Source: Coriobacteriaceae bacterium | GTDB taxonomy: Bacteria; Actinomycetota; Coriobacteriia; Coriobacteriales; UMGS124 | NCBI GenBank assembly: GCA_019421015.1 | Contig: JAHZGC010000011.1 | Span: 14,409-78,408 of the forward strand | Length of the DNA stretch: 64,000 nucleotides | Direction: 5' to 3' | Shown: piece by piece, positions 45,313 through 53,754 of the stretch | Position numbering within the stretch: the stretch's first letter is position 1 | Layout of the letters: every line of letters begins with the position of its first letter | The notes under the pieces: model-generated | The model's input: the letters and a program-made list of their open reading frames with translations, nothing else | What the model was told of the DNA's origin: nothing | Database searches by the model: none | Translations under genes and position numbers: made by a program

Positions 45313-46421
45313 AGACGCCCACCCCCTTGGCGGCCCGGGCAGGGGCCCGTCTCCTGCAAACCGTGCGGACGTGCGAGGCTTACGAGGGCGTTGCCGAACC
45401 GGAGGCCCTCCTCGCCCTCTATCGAGAGGAGCGGCAGGGCGCCCGCACGGGAGCGGGCAAGCAGGCGGGCGTCGTATGCCGGGGCAGGTGCGTCGCCCGT
45501 CGGCAACGGGGCGCCCACCAGGGAGGAGACCATGGACCAGGCGTCATGCTCCCGCACCACCCGCGATGCTCCCACCGTGGGCCCTTCCTGCCACAGGACC
45601 ACGTGGGCAACCCCGCGCCGTGCCAGCCCGAGCGAAACGCGCAGGGCCGAGCTGTAAAAACGGTCCAGCGCCTCGGGGGACGCGTGGACGCCCAACGACT
45701 GAAGGTCCGCAAGCACGACGGCCCCCAGGTGCTCGTCGTCCACGTGAACCTTGGTTATCAGCTCACCCGCACGGGCCGAGAGCTTCCAATGGACGCCGTG
45801 CAGGGGGTCGCCCGGCTCATAGGGCCGCAGGTCGAGGATGTCTGGCGGGGTGCATCCCGCTACGCCCGCATCCTCCCAGAGCGCGTCCTCTACCTCTGCA
45901 AGGCCCCAGGACGTCGGGGGAGACCACGGGTCGAGCCCCCCGGGAACGACGTGCGCCTCGGCACGGGCGGTCAGAAGGCGGCGGAAGGCAAAGAGGCCCA
46001 AAGGGTCGCGTGCGGTCAGCGAGACCGCGCGGACGTCCAAGACCCCGCAGTGGGGTGCGTCCACGACCACCTCGGTCCTCAAGGCCGTCCGCGACTCGCT
46101 TGTTCCCTGGGCTGTCAGCGAGGCGGCGGGGCACTGCCCGTCGCGGTAGCGGCACGCTATGCCCACCTCGAGCACCCCGACCGGGAGAATCCCGCGGTTC
46201 GAGACCTCAAGCCCGAAGCGTGCCGACGACCCCTGGACAACGGGGCCACGGGGCCCCGACACGGCCACGGCCAGCCGTCTCGAGCACCAAAGGCCCACGC
46301 CCCACGACAGGACCGCGAGCAGCGTGAGGGTCCAAGCCGCGACCAGGGCGGCCGCATCCCCCGACGCCCCGCCGGAATACCAGAGCACGACGGCGAGGGC
46401 GATGTAGACGACCCGCGCCAT
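45309..46421 (-). CDS. DUF58 domain protein
   Basis: The 370-aa protein has two N-terminal membrane segments (about residues 5-45) and a DUF58 core with the signature DLRPYEPGDPLHGVHWKLSAR (near residues 198-218), followed by a von Willebrand A-like fold. DUF58 proteins accompany MoxR ATPases and transglutaminases and are thought to act with them in assembling a membrane or envelope complex. Its stop overlaps the transglutaminase start, and its start is 2 bases after the MoxR stop. Confidence 0.88.
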   Translation of the reverse strand: MARVVYIALAVVLWYSGGASGDAAALVAAWTLTLLAVLSWGVGLWCSRRLAVAVSGPRGPVVQGSSARFGLEVSNRGILPVGVLEVGIACRYRDGQCPAASLTAQGTSESRTALRTEVVVDAPHCGVLDVRAVSLTARDPLGLFAFRRLLTARAEAHVVPGGLDPWSPPTSWGLAEVEDALWEDAGVAGCTPPDILDLRPYEPGDPLHGVHWKLSARAGELITKVHVDDEHLGAVVLADLQSLGVHASPEALDRFYSSALRVSLGLARRGVAHVVLWQEGPTVGASRVVREHDAWSMVSSLVGAPLPTGDAPAPAYDARLLARSRAGALPLLSIEGEEGLRFGNALVSLARPHGLQETGPCPGRQGGGRL

Positions 46422-46423
46422 AC

Positions 46424-47413
46424 TCAGCGACCGGTGCAGGCCGAGCCGCCGTGCTCGAACCTCGGCCGGGGTACAGAAGCCCTGACCTCGGTCAGGACCC
46501 CCTCGACGCTCAACCCGTCGACCAGCGCAGAAGGCGAGAGGGCCACGCGGTGCCGCGCGACCGCCATGAAGCAGCCGGCCACGTCGGACGGCGCCACGTA
46601 GTCGCAGCCCCGCAGCCAGGCCGTCGCCTTGGCGAGCCTCGCAAGGGCGAGCGTGCCCCTTGGGCCGCAGCCCGTTTCGAGGCGCTCGTCGCCGCGGGTG
46701 GCTTCGATCAGGCGGACCGCATAGGACAGCACGGCGTCGTGGGCGTAGGTCTGGAAGACCGACGCGCGCATTGCCTGCAGGACCCGGGCGTCGGCCATGG
46801 CGGCGAGGCCGTCGATGCGTCGGACCCCGCCGTCTTCGCGCGCCAAGGCGAGCTCCGCCTCGAAGCTCGGGTAGCCCAGCGAGCAGCTTGCCATGAAGCG
46901 GTCGAGCTGGGAGGGGGGCAGGGGCTGCGTGCCGACCGTGCCAAAGGGGTTCTGCGTCGCGATGACAAAGAATGGGTCCGGCACGCGGCGCGTCTCGCCG
47001 TCGACCGTCACAGAGCGCTCCTCCATGACCTCGAGCAAGGCGGCCTGGGTCTTGGGGGAGGTGCGGTTCACCTCGTCAGCTAGCAGCAGGTTGCAGAACA
47101 CGGCCCCGGGCCGATACACGAACTCGTGGGTGTCGGGCCGATACATCGTGAAGCCCGTGATGTCCGAGGGCGTGAGGTCGGGGGTGAACTGCAGGCGAGT
47201 GCACTCAAGGCCGAGCAGGCGGCCGAGCGCCAGCGCCAGGGTGGTCTTTCCCACCCCCGGCAGGTCGTCGAGCAGCAGGTGGCCGCCTGCAACCAGCGTC
47301 GAGAAGGCGAGCGCCGTCACCTCGGGCTTGTCGAGCACGACGCGGTCGACCTCGGCGAGCAGCGCCCGGGCAAGGCGGCGCAGGTCGTCGCGGTTTGTGG
47401 GGGACCGATCCAT
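46424..47413 (-). CDS. MoxR-family AAA+ ATPase
   Basis: The 329-aa chaperone-like ATPase has Walker A LLLDDLPGVGKTTLALAL (near residues 46-63), the MoxR segment QFTPDLTPSDITGF, Walker B NLLLADEVNRTSPKTQAALLE, sensor 1 FFVIATQNP and the lid domain. MoxR proteins help insert cofactors or mature partner complexes, usually with DUF58 proteins, as here. A minus-strand TAAAAT (47458-47463) could be the -10 box. It is divergent from pyrE. Confidence 0.92.
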   Translation of the reverse strand: MDRSPTNRDDLRRLARALLAEVDRVVLDKPEVTALAFSTLVAGGHLLLDDLPGVGKTTLALALGRLLGLECTRLQFTPDLTPSDITGFTMYRPDTHEFVYRPGAVFCNLLLADEVNRTSPKTQAALLEVMEERSVTVDGETRRVPDPFFVIATQNPFGTVGTQPLPPSQLDRFMASCSLGYPSFEAELALAREDGGVRRIDGLAAMADARVLQAMRASVFQTYAHDAVLSYAVRLIEATRGDERLETGCGPRGTLALARLAKATAWLRGCDYVAPSDVAGCFMAVARHRVALSPSALVDGLSVEGVLTEVRASVPRPRFEHGGSACTGR

Positions 47414-47545
47414 GGGCGTCTCGCTTTACTGATGGGGGAGGGACACGACAGGCTTTGATTTTACCCGTAACCGCCGCCTTTGGGAAAGGGGTGCCTCTCC
47501 CTCGACATTTACCGTTCCCGCGCGAACTGCGGCGGGCAAAACGTC

Positions 47546-47551
47546 TACAAT
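47546..47551 (+). promoter_or_regulatory. Predicted -10 box of pyrE
   Basis: TACAAT sits 57 bases before the pyrE start. No strong -35 is seen. The leader contains no obvious attenuator hairpin with a T-run. Confidence 0.4.
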
Positions 47552-47607
47552 GGCCCCACCTGCCGAAGTCCCACGCGGGCATGCCCGCCGTTCCAAGGAG
47601 AAAGCTC

Positions 47608-48243
47608 ATGGTCGACAAGACAACCATCGCCAAGGACCTGCTCAGCATCAAGGCGGTCTTCCTCCGTCCCGATGTGCCCTTCACCTGGGCTTCGGGCATC
47701 AAGAGCCCCATCTACTGCGACAACCGCCTCACCCTGTCCTACCCCGAGGTGCGCGAGGACATCGAGCAGGGCATAGCCGAGGTCATACGGGAGCAGTACC
47801 CCGAGGCCAAGGTCGTCATGGGAACCTCCACGGCCGGCATCGCCCACGCCGCGATCGCCGCCTACAAGCTCGGCCTCCCCATGGGCTATGTGCGCGGCAG
47901 CGCCAAGGACCACGGTCGCAAGAACCAGATCGAGGGCCGCTGCGAGCCGGGGACCAAGGTTGTCGTGGTCGAGGACCTCATCTCAACCGCCGGCTCGGTG
48001 CTCGACTGCGTGGAGCCCCTGCGCGCGGCCGGGGCCGAGGTGCTCGGTGTGGTGTCGATATTCACCTACGGCATGCAGAAGGGCCTCGACCGACTCGCCC
48101 AGGCCGACGTGCGCAACGTCTCGCTCTGCGACCTCGACACCCTGGTGAAGGTCGCCGTCGAGGAGGGCTACATCAAGCCCGAGGACGAGGCGCGCCTGCT
48201 TGCGTTCCGCGCCAACCCCTCCGACGAGTCCTGGATGGCCTAG
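47608..48243 (+). CDS. pyrE: Orotate phosphoribosyltransferase
   Basis: The 211-aa enzyme transfers ribose-5-phosphate from PRPP to orotate in pyrimidine synthesis. It has FTWASGIKSPIYCDNR near residue 25, KDHGRKNQIEG with the flexible-loop basic residues, and the PRPP-binding motif VVVVEDLISTAGSV (near 117-130). ATG 47608 follows AAGGAG; longer in-frame readings have no conserved sequence. A probable carB begins at the far end of the window, but no other pyr genes are adjacent. Confidence 0.94.
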   Translation: MVDKTTIAKDLLSIKAVFLRPDVPFTWASGIKSPIYCDNRLTLSYPEVREDIEQGIAEVIREQYPEAKVVMGTSTAGIAHAAIAAYKLGLPMGYVRGSAKDHGRKNQIEGRCEPGTKVVVVEDLISTAGSVLDCVEPLRAAGAEVLGVVSIFTYGMQKGLDRLAQADVRNVSLCDLDTLVKVAVEEGYIKPEDEARLLAFRANPSDESWMA

Positions 48244-48269
48244 GGGCGATCCAGATAATCGTCAAAGGC

Positions 48270-48298
48270 GCGCGGGCCGAACCGGTTTCGGCCCGCGC
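48270..48298 (+). terminator. GC hairpin between pyrE and the response regulator
   Basis: GCGCGGGCCGAA (48270-48281) pairs perfectly with 48287-48298 around a 5-base loop. There is no T-run, so termination is uncertain. The right arm covers the -35 position of the TATAAT promoter that follows. Confidence 0.5.
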
Positions 48299-48312
48299 AT
48301 GGGCGGCGGTAG

Positions 48313-48318
48313 TATAAT
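48313..48318 (+). promoter_or_regulatory. Predicted -10 box of the OmpR-type regulator gene
   Basis: TATAAT is a perfect -10 box. Its last bases overlap an in-frame ATG at 48317, so that ATG cannot be the start of a message made here. This supports ATG 48380 as the start of the regulator. Confidence 0.55.
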
Positions 48319-48379
48319 GGGGTCGGTCGCGCTTTTCGAAGCGGCCGAACGGCTGGCGGACAAGGGGGTCCAAGGGCCA

Positions 48380-49108
48380 ATGGCTGCAGACATCCTTCTT
48401 GTGGAAGACGACGCCTTCGTCGCCCAGGTGCTCTCGTACTACCTCGAGGAGAAGCGCTTCAAGGTGGTTTGCGCCGGGACGGCCGGGGAGGCCCTCGGGC
48501 TCGCCCACGGCTCCTACGACGTCATCCTCCTCGACATCATGTTGCCCGACGCCGACGGCATCGGCCTGTGTCGCCAGCTGCGCCGCTGGTACGACTGTCC
48601 CATCATCTTCTTTAGTTGCCTTGACGACAGCGAGACCATCATCAAGGCCCTCGATGCTGGCGGCGACGACTTCCTCGTTAAGCCCTTCGACAACGATGTT
48701 CTGCTCGCTAGGATCGAGGCGAACCTGCGCCGGGCACGCAACGAATACCGCGACACGGTGCCCCGCTGCATCGAGTGCGGCCCGTTCTCCCTCGACGTCC
48801 AGGCGCGCACCTTGCGCAAGGACGACGTCGAACTGCGCCTCCCGCCCATGGAGGCGCGCCTGCTGGCCTTTCTTATGCAGCACCGCGGGCGCCACTTTCC
48901 CTCGGAGGAGCTCTACCGCCACGTCTGGGGGAGGGACTGCTGCGGCGACCCCCGCACGGTGCTGGTCCACATCAGCCATCTGAGAACCAAGCTCGAAGAC
49001 GACCCTAAACACTGCCGCTACCTGCGTAGCGTGTGGGGCAAGGGCTACGTGTTCGATTGCGACGGTGCGCCCTCTTCCGGAGATTCCTCGCCCACCAGCG
49101 GCAGGTAG
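48380..49108 (+). CDS. OmpR/PhoB-type response regulator
   Basis: A 242-aa regulator with a receiver domain (D10-D11, phospho-acceptor D52 in VILLDIMLP, Lys in LVKPFDND near 102) and a winged-helix C-terminus (about 135-232, PPMEARLLAFLMQHRG, HISHLRTKLEDD, VWGKGYVFDC). It should be phosphorylated by the kinase encoded convergently at 49045-50925. The last 64 bases of the two genes overlap tail to tail. Likely targets are the TTAAG dyads upstream of the reductase gene (inference). It is separated from pyrE by a hairpin and its own TATAAT. Confidence 0.92.
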   Translation: MAADILLVEDDAFVAQVLSYYLEEKRFKVVCAGTAGEALGLAHGSYDVILLDIMLPDADGIGLCRQLRRWYDCPIIFFSCLDDSETIIKALDAGGDDFLVKPFDNDVLLARIEANLRRARNEYRDTVPRCIECGPFSLDVQARTLRKDDVELRLPPMEARLLAFLMQHRGRHFPSEELYRHVWGRDCCGDPRTVLVHISHLRTKLEDDPKHCRYLRSVWGKGYVFDCDGAPSSGDSSPTSGR

Positions 49109-50925
49109 ACGCTGAACACGGTCCCTTCTCCCGGGCTGCTCTGCACGCCCACCGTGCCGTGGTGGCGCTCGACCGTGGAACGCACGATGGACAGCCCGAT
49201 TCCCGAAGACCCCTCGTTTGCACCACGCGGCCCACGCCGCCAGTACCGCTCGAAGACGTGGTCAATCTCGCCGGGGGCTATGACGGTCCCGCGGTTGGTG
49301 ACCGTCGCCAAGGCGCGGCCGTCGGGGCGGCGACCCAGGGCTACCGACACGGTGCTTCCGGCAGACGCATGGCGGATGGCATTCTCGACTAGGTTCTCGA
49401 AAGCGCGCGAGAGGTACTGCTCGTCTCCCCAGGTGATGCACCCCTCCGGCGCGTCGCAGGTCACGAGCACGCCGCGGTCGCGGGCCGCGGGTTGACCGGC
49501 CTCGACGACGCGGTGAAGAACCACTCCCAGGTCAACGGGGTCCTCGGCCAGCAGGAACTCTCCGTCTTCGAGTTTGGCGGCGGTAAAGAGGTCCTCAATG
49601 AGGCGACCGAGCGACCGTGTTCGCTCCTCCAGCATCGCCAGGACGTCGGCGTACCGCTTGTCCAGTGGGTCGCGGGGAAGGGCGGCCACCCCCCTCTGGA
49701 TGGAGAAGAGCGGCCCACGCAGGTCGTGGAAGATGTTGACCATCATTCCCAGGCGCATGCTCTGCTGCTGCTCGAGCTTGGCGGTGCGCTGGGCCGTCAT
49801 CTCCTCGAGGAGGGCGTTCATATCTTCGGTCTTGCGAAAGTTGCGGGCGAACATCTGGTTGAGGTAGAGCATGATGGCCAGGACCACGGGTAGGTTGAGC
49901 AGCCGGGCCTTGCGCAGCGCCAGCAGGACGGCCCCGTCGGGGAAGAATCCGCAGTCTACCAGGAACGCCCCCACCTTGAGACCCAGCGTGACGCCGAAGC
50001 CCACCACGAGCAGGGGCGTGCCCGGCATCTGGCGCTCCCAGGCCTTGGTGAGGGCCCAGCCGCCCCATAGGATGCACCCGACCAGCAGCGAGATCATCGT
50101 CGCTCCAAAGCTCCACAGGCACGCGACGGTGCCGCAGGCGAGGGGGATTCCCACGAGCGAGTACCAGCGCACCAGCGGCCTCATGGGGCGCGGCAGCGGG
50201 GTGTGCGAGAGCAAGACGCACAAAGCGGTGGGGATGTAGGCCACGTAGAAGTGGCCGAAGACCTGGACTTTGTTGAAGATTTCCTCGGGGATGCCCTGGC
50301 CGGGTGGCATGGCCCCCAGCAGAAGCCACACCACCAGGAACGCCGAGTAGGAGACGAAGGGCACCAGGTCGGTCTCGCTGGGCTTGGCGATGAACAGCGA
50401 CAGGGTGTAGAGCAGCATAACGGCGAGTGCGGTGAGGGCGACGGTGCGCAGGGTGCGTTCCAGCAGAAAGAAGGCATCGAAGACCGAGGATTCCGTTCCC
50501 AGGTAGAGGGCGTCCGCGCGGCTCCACCGGTCGGTCAGGACTTCGAGCTTAACCAGTTCCTCGGACCCGCGCTCCCTTTTAAAGACGCTTTCGTCGAGCT
50601 TGTAGACGGCGGTCTGCCGGTTCTCCGAGAGCCGGTCGAGGTGCTGGTCGAGCTCCGTACCGTTGGCGCGTACCGTCAGCTTGCCGCCGGCCGATTGCAC
50701 GACGGTCACAAACCGGTCCTCGTCGGTCTCGAACCGAAGGTCCGCCCGGCAAAGGTGCCGGTCTGGGTCCCACGACTCCCCGGTCACCAGGTAGGGGCCG
50801 GCTCCCGCCGGGACGACGGAGCCGCTTCCCACCCGTTCCTGGATGCTTCCAAGAACATAGAAAGCCACCACGGCCCATATCAGGGAGACCGCGAGGACCA
50901 CCAGAGCGCGCATGCGGGCTCTCAT
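49045..50925 (-). CDS. Multi-TM sensor histidine kinase
   Basis: A 626-aa kinase. A membrane segment (about residues 6-27) precedes an extracytoplasmic domain to about 155; six or seven membrane segments follow (about 160-370), a layout like 7TMR-DISM sensors. The H-box is VNIFHDLRGPLFSIQRG (His near 400), the N-box is LVENAIRH and the G-box is GSSGIGLSIVRSTVERHHG. The chemical sensed is unknown, presumably a compound outside the cell. ATG 50925 is chosen over an upstream TTG (50958) because TTTGGAGG lies before it. Its 3' end overlaps that of the regulator gene. Confidence 0.9.
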   Translation of the reverse strand: MRARMRALVVLAVSLIWAVVAFYVLGSIQERVGSGSVVPAGAGPYLVTGESWDPDRHLCRADLRFETDEDRFVTVVQSAGGKLTVRANGTELDQHLDRLSENRQTAVYKLDESVFKRERGSEELVKLEVLTDRWSRADALYLGTESSVFDAFFLLERTLRTVALTALAVMLLYTLSLFIAKPSETDLVPFVSYSAFLVVWLLLGAMPPGQGIPEEIFNKVQVFGHFYVAYIPTALCVLLSHTPLPRPMRPLVRWYSLVGIPLACGTVACLWSFGATMISLLVGCILWGGWALTKAWERQMPGTPLLVVGFGVTLGLKVGAFLVDCGFFPDGAVLLALRKARLLNLPVVLAIMLYLNQMFARNFRKTEDMNALLEEMTAQRTAKLEQQQSMRLGMMVNIFHDLRGPLFSIQRGVAALPRDPLDKRYADVLAMLEERTRSLGRLIEDLFTAAKLEDGEFLLAEDPVDLGVVLHRVVEAGQPAARDRGVLVTCDAPEGCITWGDEQYLSRAFENLVENAIRHASAGSTVSVALGRRPDGRALATVTNRGTVIAPGEIDHVFERYWRRGPRGANEGSSGIGLSIVRSTVERHHGTVGVQSSPGEGTVFSVYLPLVGEESPEEGAPSQSNT

Positions 50926-50995
50926 TGCGGATGCACCTCCAAAGGACGCCTTGGGCAACGCGGCACCAGCATAGGGGCCTGCGACGAAGATCGAT

Positions 50996-51170
50996 ATTAA
51001 GACGCTCTTAATTTTTCACCTCCCGCCTTAAGGATGCGGCGGCCGCTGGCGGGGCGTTTTGACGGGCGCTCCTGGTGGAACCGGGCGCGGGGACGGTGTT
51101 CGGCTCGGGGACCTTAAGGCGTCCCTCCGCAGGGCGCCTCGGAAGCTGCCCTGTTAACCCCTCTTTAAGA
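50996..51170. promoter_or_regulatory. Cluster of TTAAG-type sites in the kinase-reductase intergenic region
   Basis: The 385-bp divergent gap (50926-51310) holds the perfect palindrome ATTAAGACGCTCTTAAT (50996-51012), CCTTAAGG at 51026-51033 and again at 51112-51119, and CTTTAAGACCCGG at 51163-51175. These may be binding sites of the OmpR-type regulator, and they lie 15-200 bases upstream of the predicted reductase promoter. The rest of the gap shows nothing else of note. Confidence 0.45.
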
Positions 51171-51190
51171 CCCGGGACGGCCCGAGCGCC

Positions 51191-51196
51191 TATAGT
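51191..51196 (+). promoter_or_regulatory. Predicted -10 box of the two-FMN reductase gene
   Basis: TATAGT lies 115 bases before the start codon and about 20 bases after the last TTAAG site, so a regulator bound there would be placed as an activator. No consensus -35 is visible, which fits activator dependence. Confidence 0.45.
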
Positions 51197-51310
51197 GCGT
51201 GGCAGCCGGCACGGCCGCGCGGGAGGCGGAGCATCCGCCTGGGAGCCTCAAAGGGATGGCGACCCGATGGTCCCGCGCGGTGGCGGCCGTACAACCAAGG
51301 AGGAGGAACC

Positions 51311-53473
51311 ATGGGTGAAAGCCTGAGCAGGCGGGGGTTCGTTCAGGGTGCGGCCGTGGGGACGGCGGGCATCGCGGTGGCGGCGGGCTGCGGGGTCTGG
51401 GGGAGCAGCAGGGCGGATGCGGACCAGGCCGTCAAGGCCGTCTACACCCCCGGCACCTACACGGCCTCCACGCGGGGTAACGGAGGTCCGGTGACGGTGG
51501 CCGTCGAGGTCGACGACCATGCGATTCTGTCCGTCGCGGTCGAGGGCGAGGGCGAGACGGTCGGCATCGGCACGCTGGCCTTGGAGGCACTGCCCGACGC
51601 CATCGTGGCGGCCAACGGGATCGAGGTCGAAGGCGTCTCGGGCGCCACGGTGACGTCCGACGCCGTGAAGCGCGCGGTCGCGGATGCCTTGAGGCAGGCG
51701 CGGGGCGAGGGGCCGCAGAGCGCGGCGGTGGCCGACGGCCGCTACGTGACCCGCGCTCTGGGCATGCTGAGCTACGTCCGCGTCTCCACCACGTTCAAGG
51801 ACGGCACCATCGCCGAGGTCAAGGTCCTGAGCAGCGACGAGACGCGCCTGCTCTCCGACGCCGCTGAGAACATGCTGCCCGGGCGGATCGTCGAGGCCCA
51901 GAGCTTGCTCGTCGATACCGTGACGGGGGCCACCGTGACCTCCAACGCGATCCTTTCGGCCGTGCGTCAGGCCATCGAGATGGCCGGCGGCGACCCTATG
52001 GCCTTCGAGGTTCCGGTGCCCAAGGTTGAGCCCGTGCCCACCGAGGTAGACGACGCCCCCGACGTCGCCATCGTCGGCGCGGGTCTGGCCGGCCTCACCG
52101 CCGGCTACAATCTGGCCAAGGCCGGCAAGGTCGTCTACGTCTACGAGCGCCTTCCCTATTTCGGTGCGAGCTTCCTGTGCTCTGGCGGCACCGTGTTCAC
52201 AGCCGACACCATCGTCCACAAGGCCTATGCCGCGTGCCACGGCGGCCCCGAGTCCATCTCCGAGCCCGTTCGCTCCATAGAGAACGCAATCGCCTACAAG
52301 CAGTCCACGGTCAGCGAGGAATCCCGGTCGCCTTTGGCCAACCCCGATATCCCGCTGATGCGCACCATGCTTGTCAAGAGCGGCCAGATGGTCGACAAGC
52401 TCATCACCCAGGAGGGCTTCGGGTTCTGCCCCTACGGCAAGTACAGCAAGGTGCACATCTACTTCGGGCCGAGCCCCTGGGCCAACTACAAGCAGTTCAA
52501 TGAGCCGGCCGACATCGTGACCCGCTACGTCGAGGTCATCCGCGCCGCCGGTGGCGACGTGTTCCTCTCCACCCGCGCCGAGCACCTGGCGATTGACGGC
52601 GACCGCGTCGTCGGCCTGGAGGCCGTAGGCGAGGACGGCATCACGCACCACGTGAGCGCGGACGCCGTGCTGCTTGCCACGGGCGGCTGGATGAACAACC
52701 CCGAGCTGGTCGACGAGTTCCTGCCCGAGTACAAGGACTACTACGTCAACGCCCTCATCACCAACACCGGTGACGGCCTGTACATGGCCAAGGAGGCTGG
52801 CGGCGAGTGGGTCGGCATGGACCTGGGCATCACCTCGACCAACAAGGCCTACCACTCCAAGAACAACACCATCTTCTTCTCGACCGACATCCCCATCGTG
52901 CTGGTCAACGCCCACGGCGAGCGCTTCGTCGACGAGAGCTCCAGCTATAAGAAGTACCTGCGCCAGTGCAAGGACCCCAAGCACGGAGGCGCGTTCTACT
53001 ACATCTTCGACGAGGTCGGCTGGGAGCTCGCCCACGATTCCGACACCTACGACCTGAGCTACTACTGGCTTATCGAGCACAAGGACATCGTCGAGTACGA
53101 GAACGCCGAGGACCTGGCCGAGAAACTCGGCATGCCCGAGCTGCTCGAGACGCTCGAGAAGAGCAACGCCGTGGCGAGCGGCGAGGGTGAGGACGAGTTC
53201 GGGCGCAAGAACCTGCCTTACCTGCAGACCGATCGCAAGATGTACGCAATGCGCATCGAACCCGGTGCCTATATCACCCTTGGAGGCCTCCATATAGACC
53301 CCGAGGCCCGCGTGCTGCGCGAAGACGGTTCGAACGTCGCCGGCCTCTATGCGGCCGGCCTGGTAACCGGTTCGGTCGAGGCCCTTGACGGCGGCGACTA
53401 CGGCAACGGCAACACCCAGGCTCTGGCCTATGGCCTGCAGGCGGCCGAGACCATCCTGGCCGAAATCGGCTAA
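51311..53473 (+). CDS. Tat-exported flavoprotein reductase with two FMN-binding domains
   Basis: The 720-aa protein starts with a twin-arginine signal (SRRGFV, residues 6-11) ending near AAGCG, possibly a lipoprotein site. Two FMN-binding domains follow (about 40-130 and 135-230), each with a flavinylation-type motif (VEGVSGATVTS and DTVTGATVTS) where ApbE would attach FMN covalently. The FAD domain begins with VAIVGAGLAGLTAGYN near residue 252. By eye, the place of the catalytic Arg of fumarate reductases is Tyr (DESSSYKKY), and the H-x-x-NRLGGN segment is replaced by VEALDGGDYGNGN, so the electron acceptor is not fumarate. Regulation is probably by the two-component system upstream. AAGGAGGAGGAA precedes the ATG. 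Confidence 0.88.
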   Translation: MGESLSRRGFVQGAAVGTAGIAVAAGCGVWGSSRADADQAVKAVYTPGTYTASTRGNGGPVTVAVEVDDHAILSVAVEGEGETVGIGTLALEALPDAIVAANGIEVEGVSGATVTSDAVKRAVADALRQARGEGPQSAAVADGRYVTRALGMLSYVRVSTTFKDGTIAEVKVLSSDETRLLSDAAENMLPGRIVEAQSLLVDTVTGATVTSNAILSAVRQAIEMAGGDPMAFEVPVPKVEPVPTEVDDAPDVAIVGAGLAGLTAGYNLAKAGKVVYVYERLPYFGASFLCSGGTVFTADTIVHKAYAACHGGPESISEPVRSIENAIAYKQSTVSEESRSPLANPDIPLMRTMLVKSGQMVDKLITQEGFGFCPYGKYSKVHIYFGPSPWANYKQFNEPADIVTRYVEVIRAAGGDVFLSTRAEHLAIDGDRVVGLEAVGEDGITHHVSADAVLLATGGWMNNPELVDEFLPEYKDYYVNALITNTGDGLYMAKEAGGEWVGMDLGITSTNKAYHSKNNTIFFSTDIPIVLVNAHGERFVDESSSYKKYLRQCKDPKHGGAFYYIFDEVGWELAHDSDTYDLSYYWLIEHKDIVEYENAEDLAEKLGMPELLETLEKSNAVASGEGEDEFGRKNLPYLQTDRKMYAMRIEPGAYITLGGLHIDPEARVLREDGSNVAGLYAAGLVTGSVEALDGGDYGNGNTQALAYGLQAAETILAEIG

Positions 53474-53526
53474 CGCTCTCGCAAGCGCTGTAGAAAGCGG
53501 CGTCCCCTCAAATTGGAAGAGTGTTC

Positions 53527-53575
53527 CAGACGGCTGCCCGAGGTACCCGGGGCGCTTTGGGCGGCCGTCTGCTTT
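53527..53575 (+). terminator. Terminator hairpin after the two-FMN reductase
   Basis: CAGACGGCTGCCC (53527-53539) pairs with 53559-53571 over 13 positions with one G-U pair, followed by CTTTG. It closes the reductase transcript. Downstream, TTAAGACCCGG (53617-53627) resembles the sites upstream of the reductase. Confidence 0.65.
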
Positions 53576-53670
53576 GCCCTGCGCGACCTTGATTCCCCCG
53601 TTGGTCGATTGCCCTGTTAAGACCCGGTGTAGCCGCCTGTTCAAACGGGTCCGCGACGCTGCCGTTTGAC

Positions 53671-53676
53671 TACACT
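53671..53676 (+). promoter_or_regulatory. Predicted -10 box of ilvE
   Basis: TACACT directly follows TTTGAC and lies 78 bases before the ilvE start. The TTAAGACCCGG motif is 44 bases upstream of it. Confidence 0.4.
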
Positions 53677-53754
53677 AGCCCTCGACCGATTCGGCGCACC
53701 GTCGAGCCTGCGGCCCGGGCGGCGCCTCGACGAGCAGGAGGAAGAGAGAGCACC

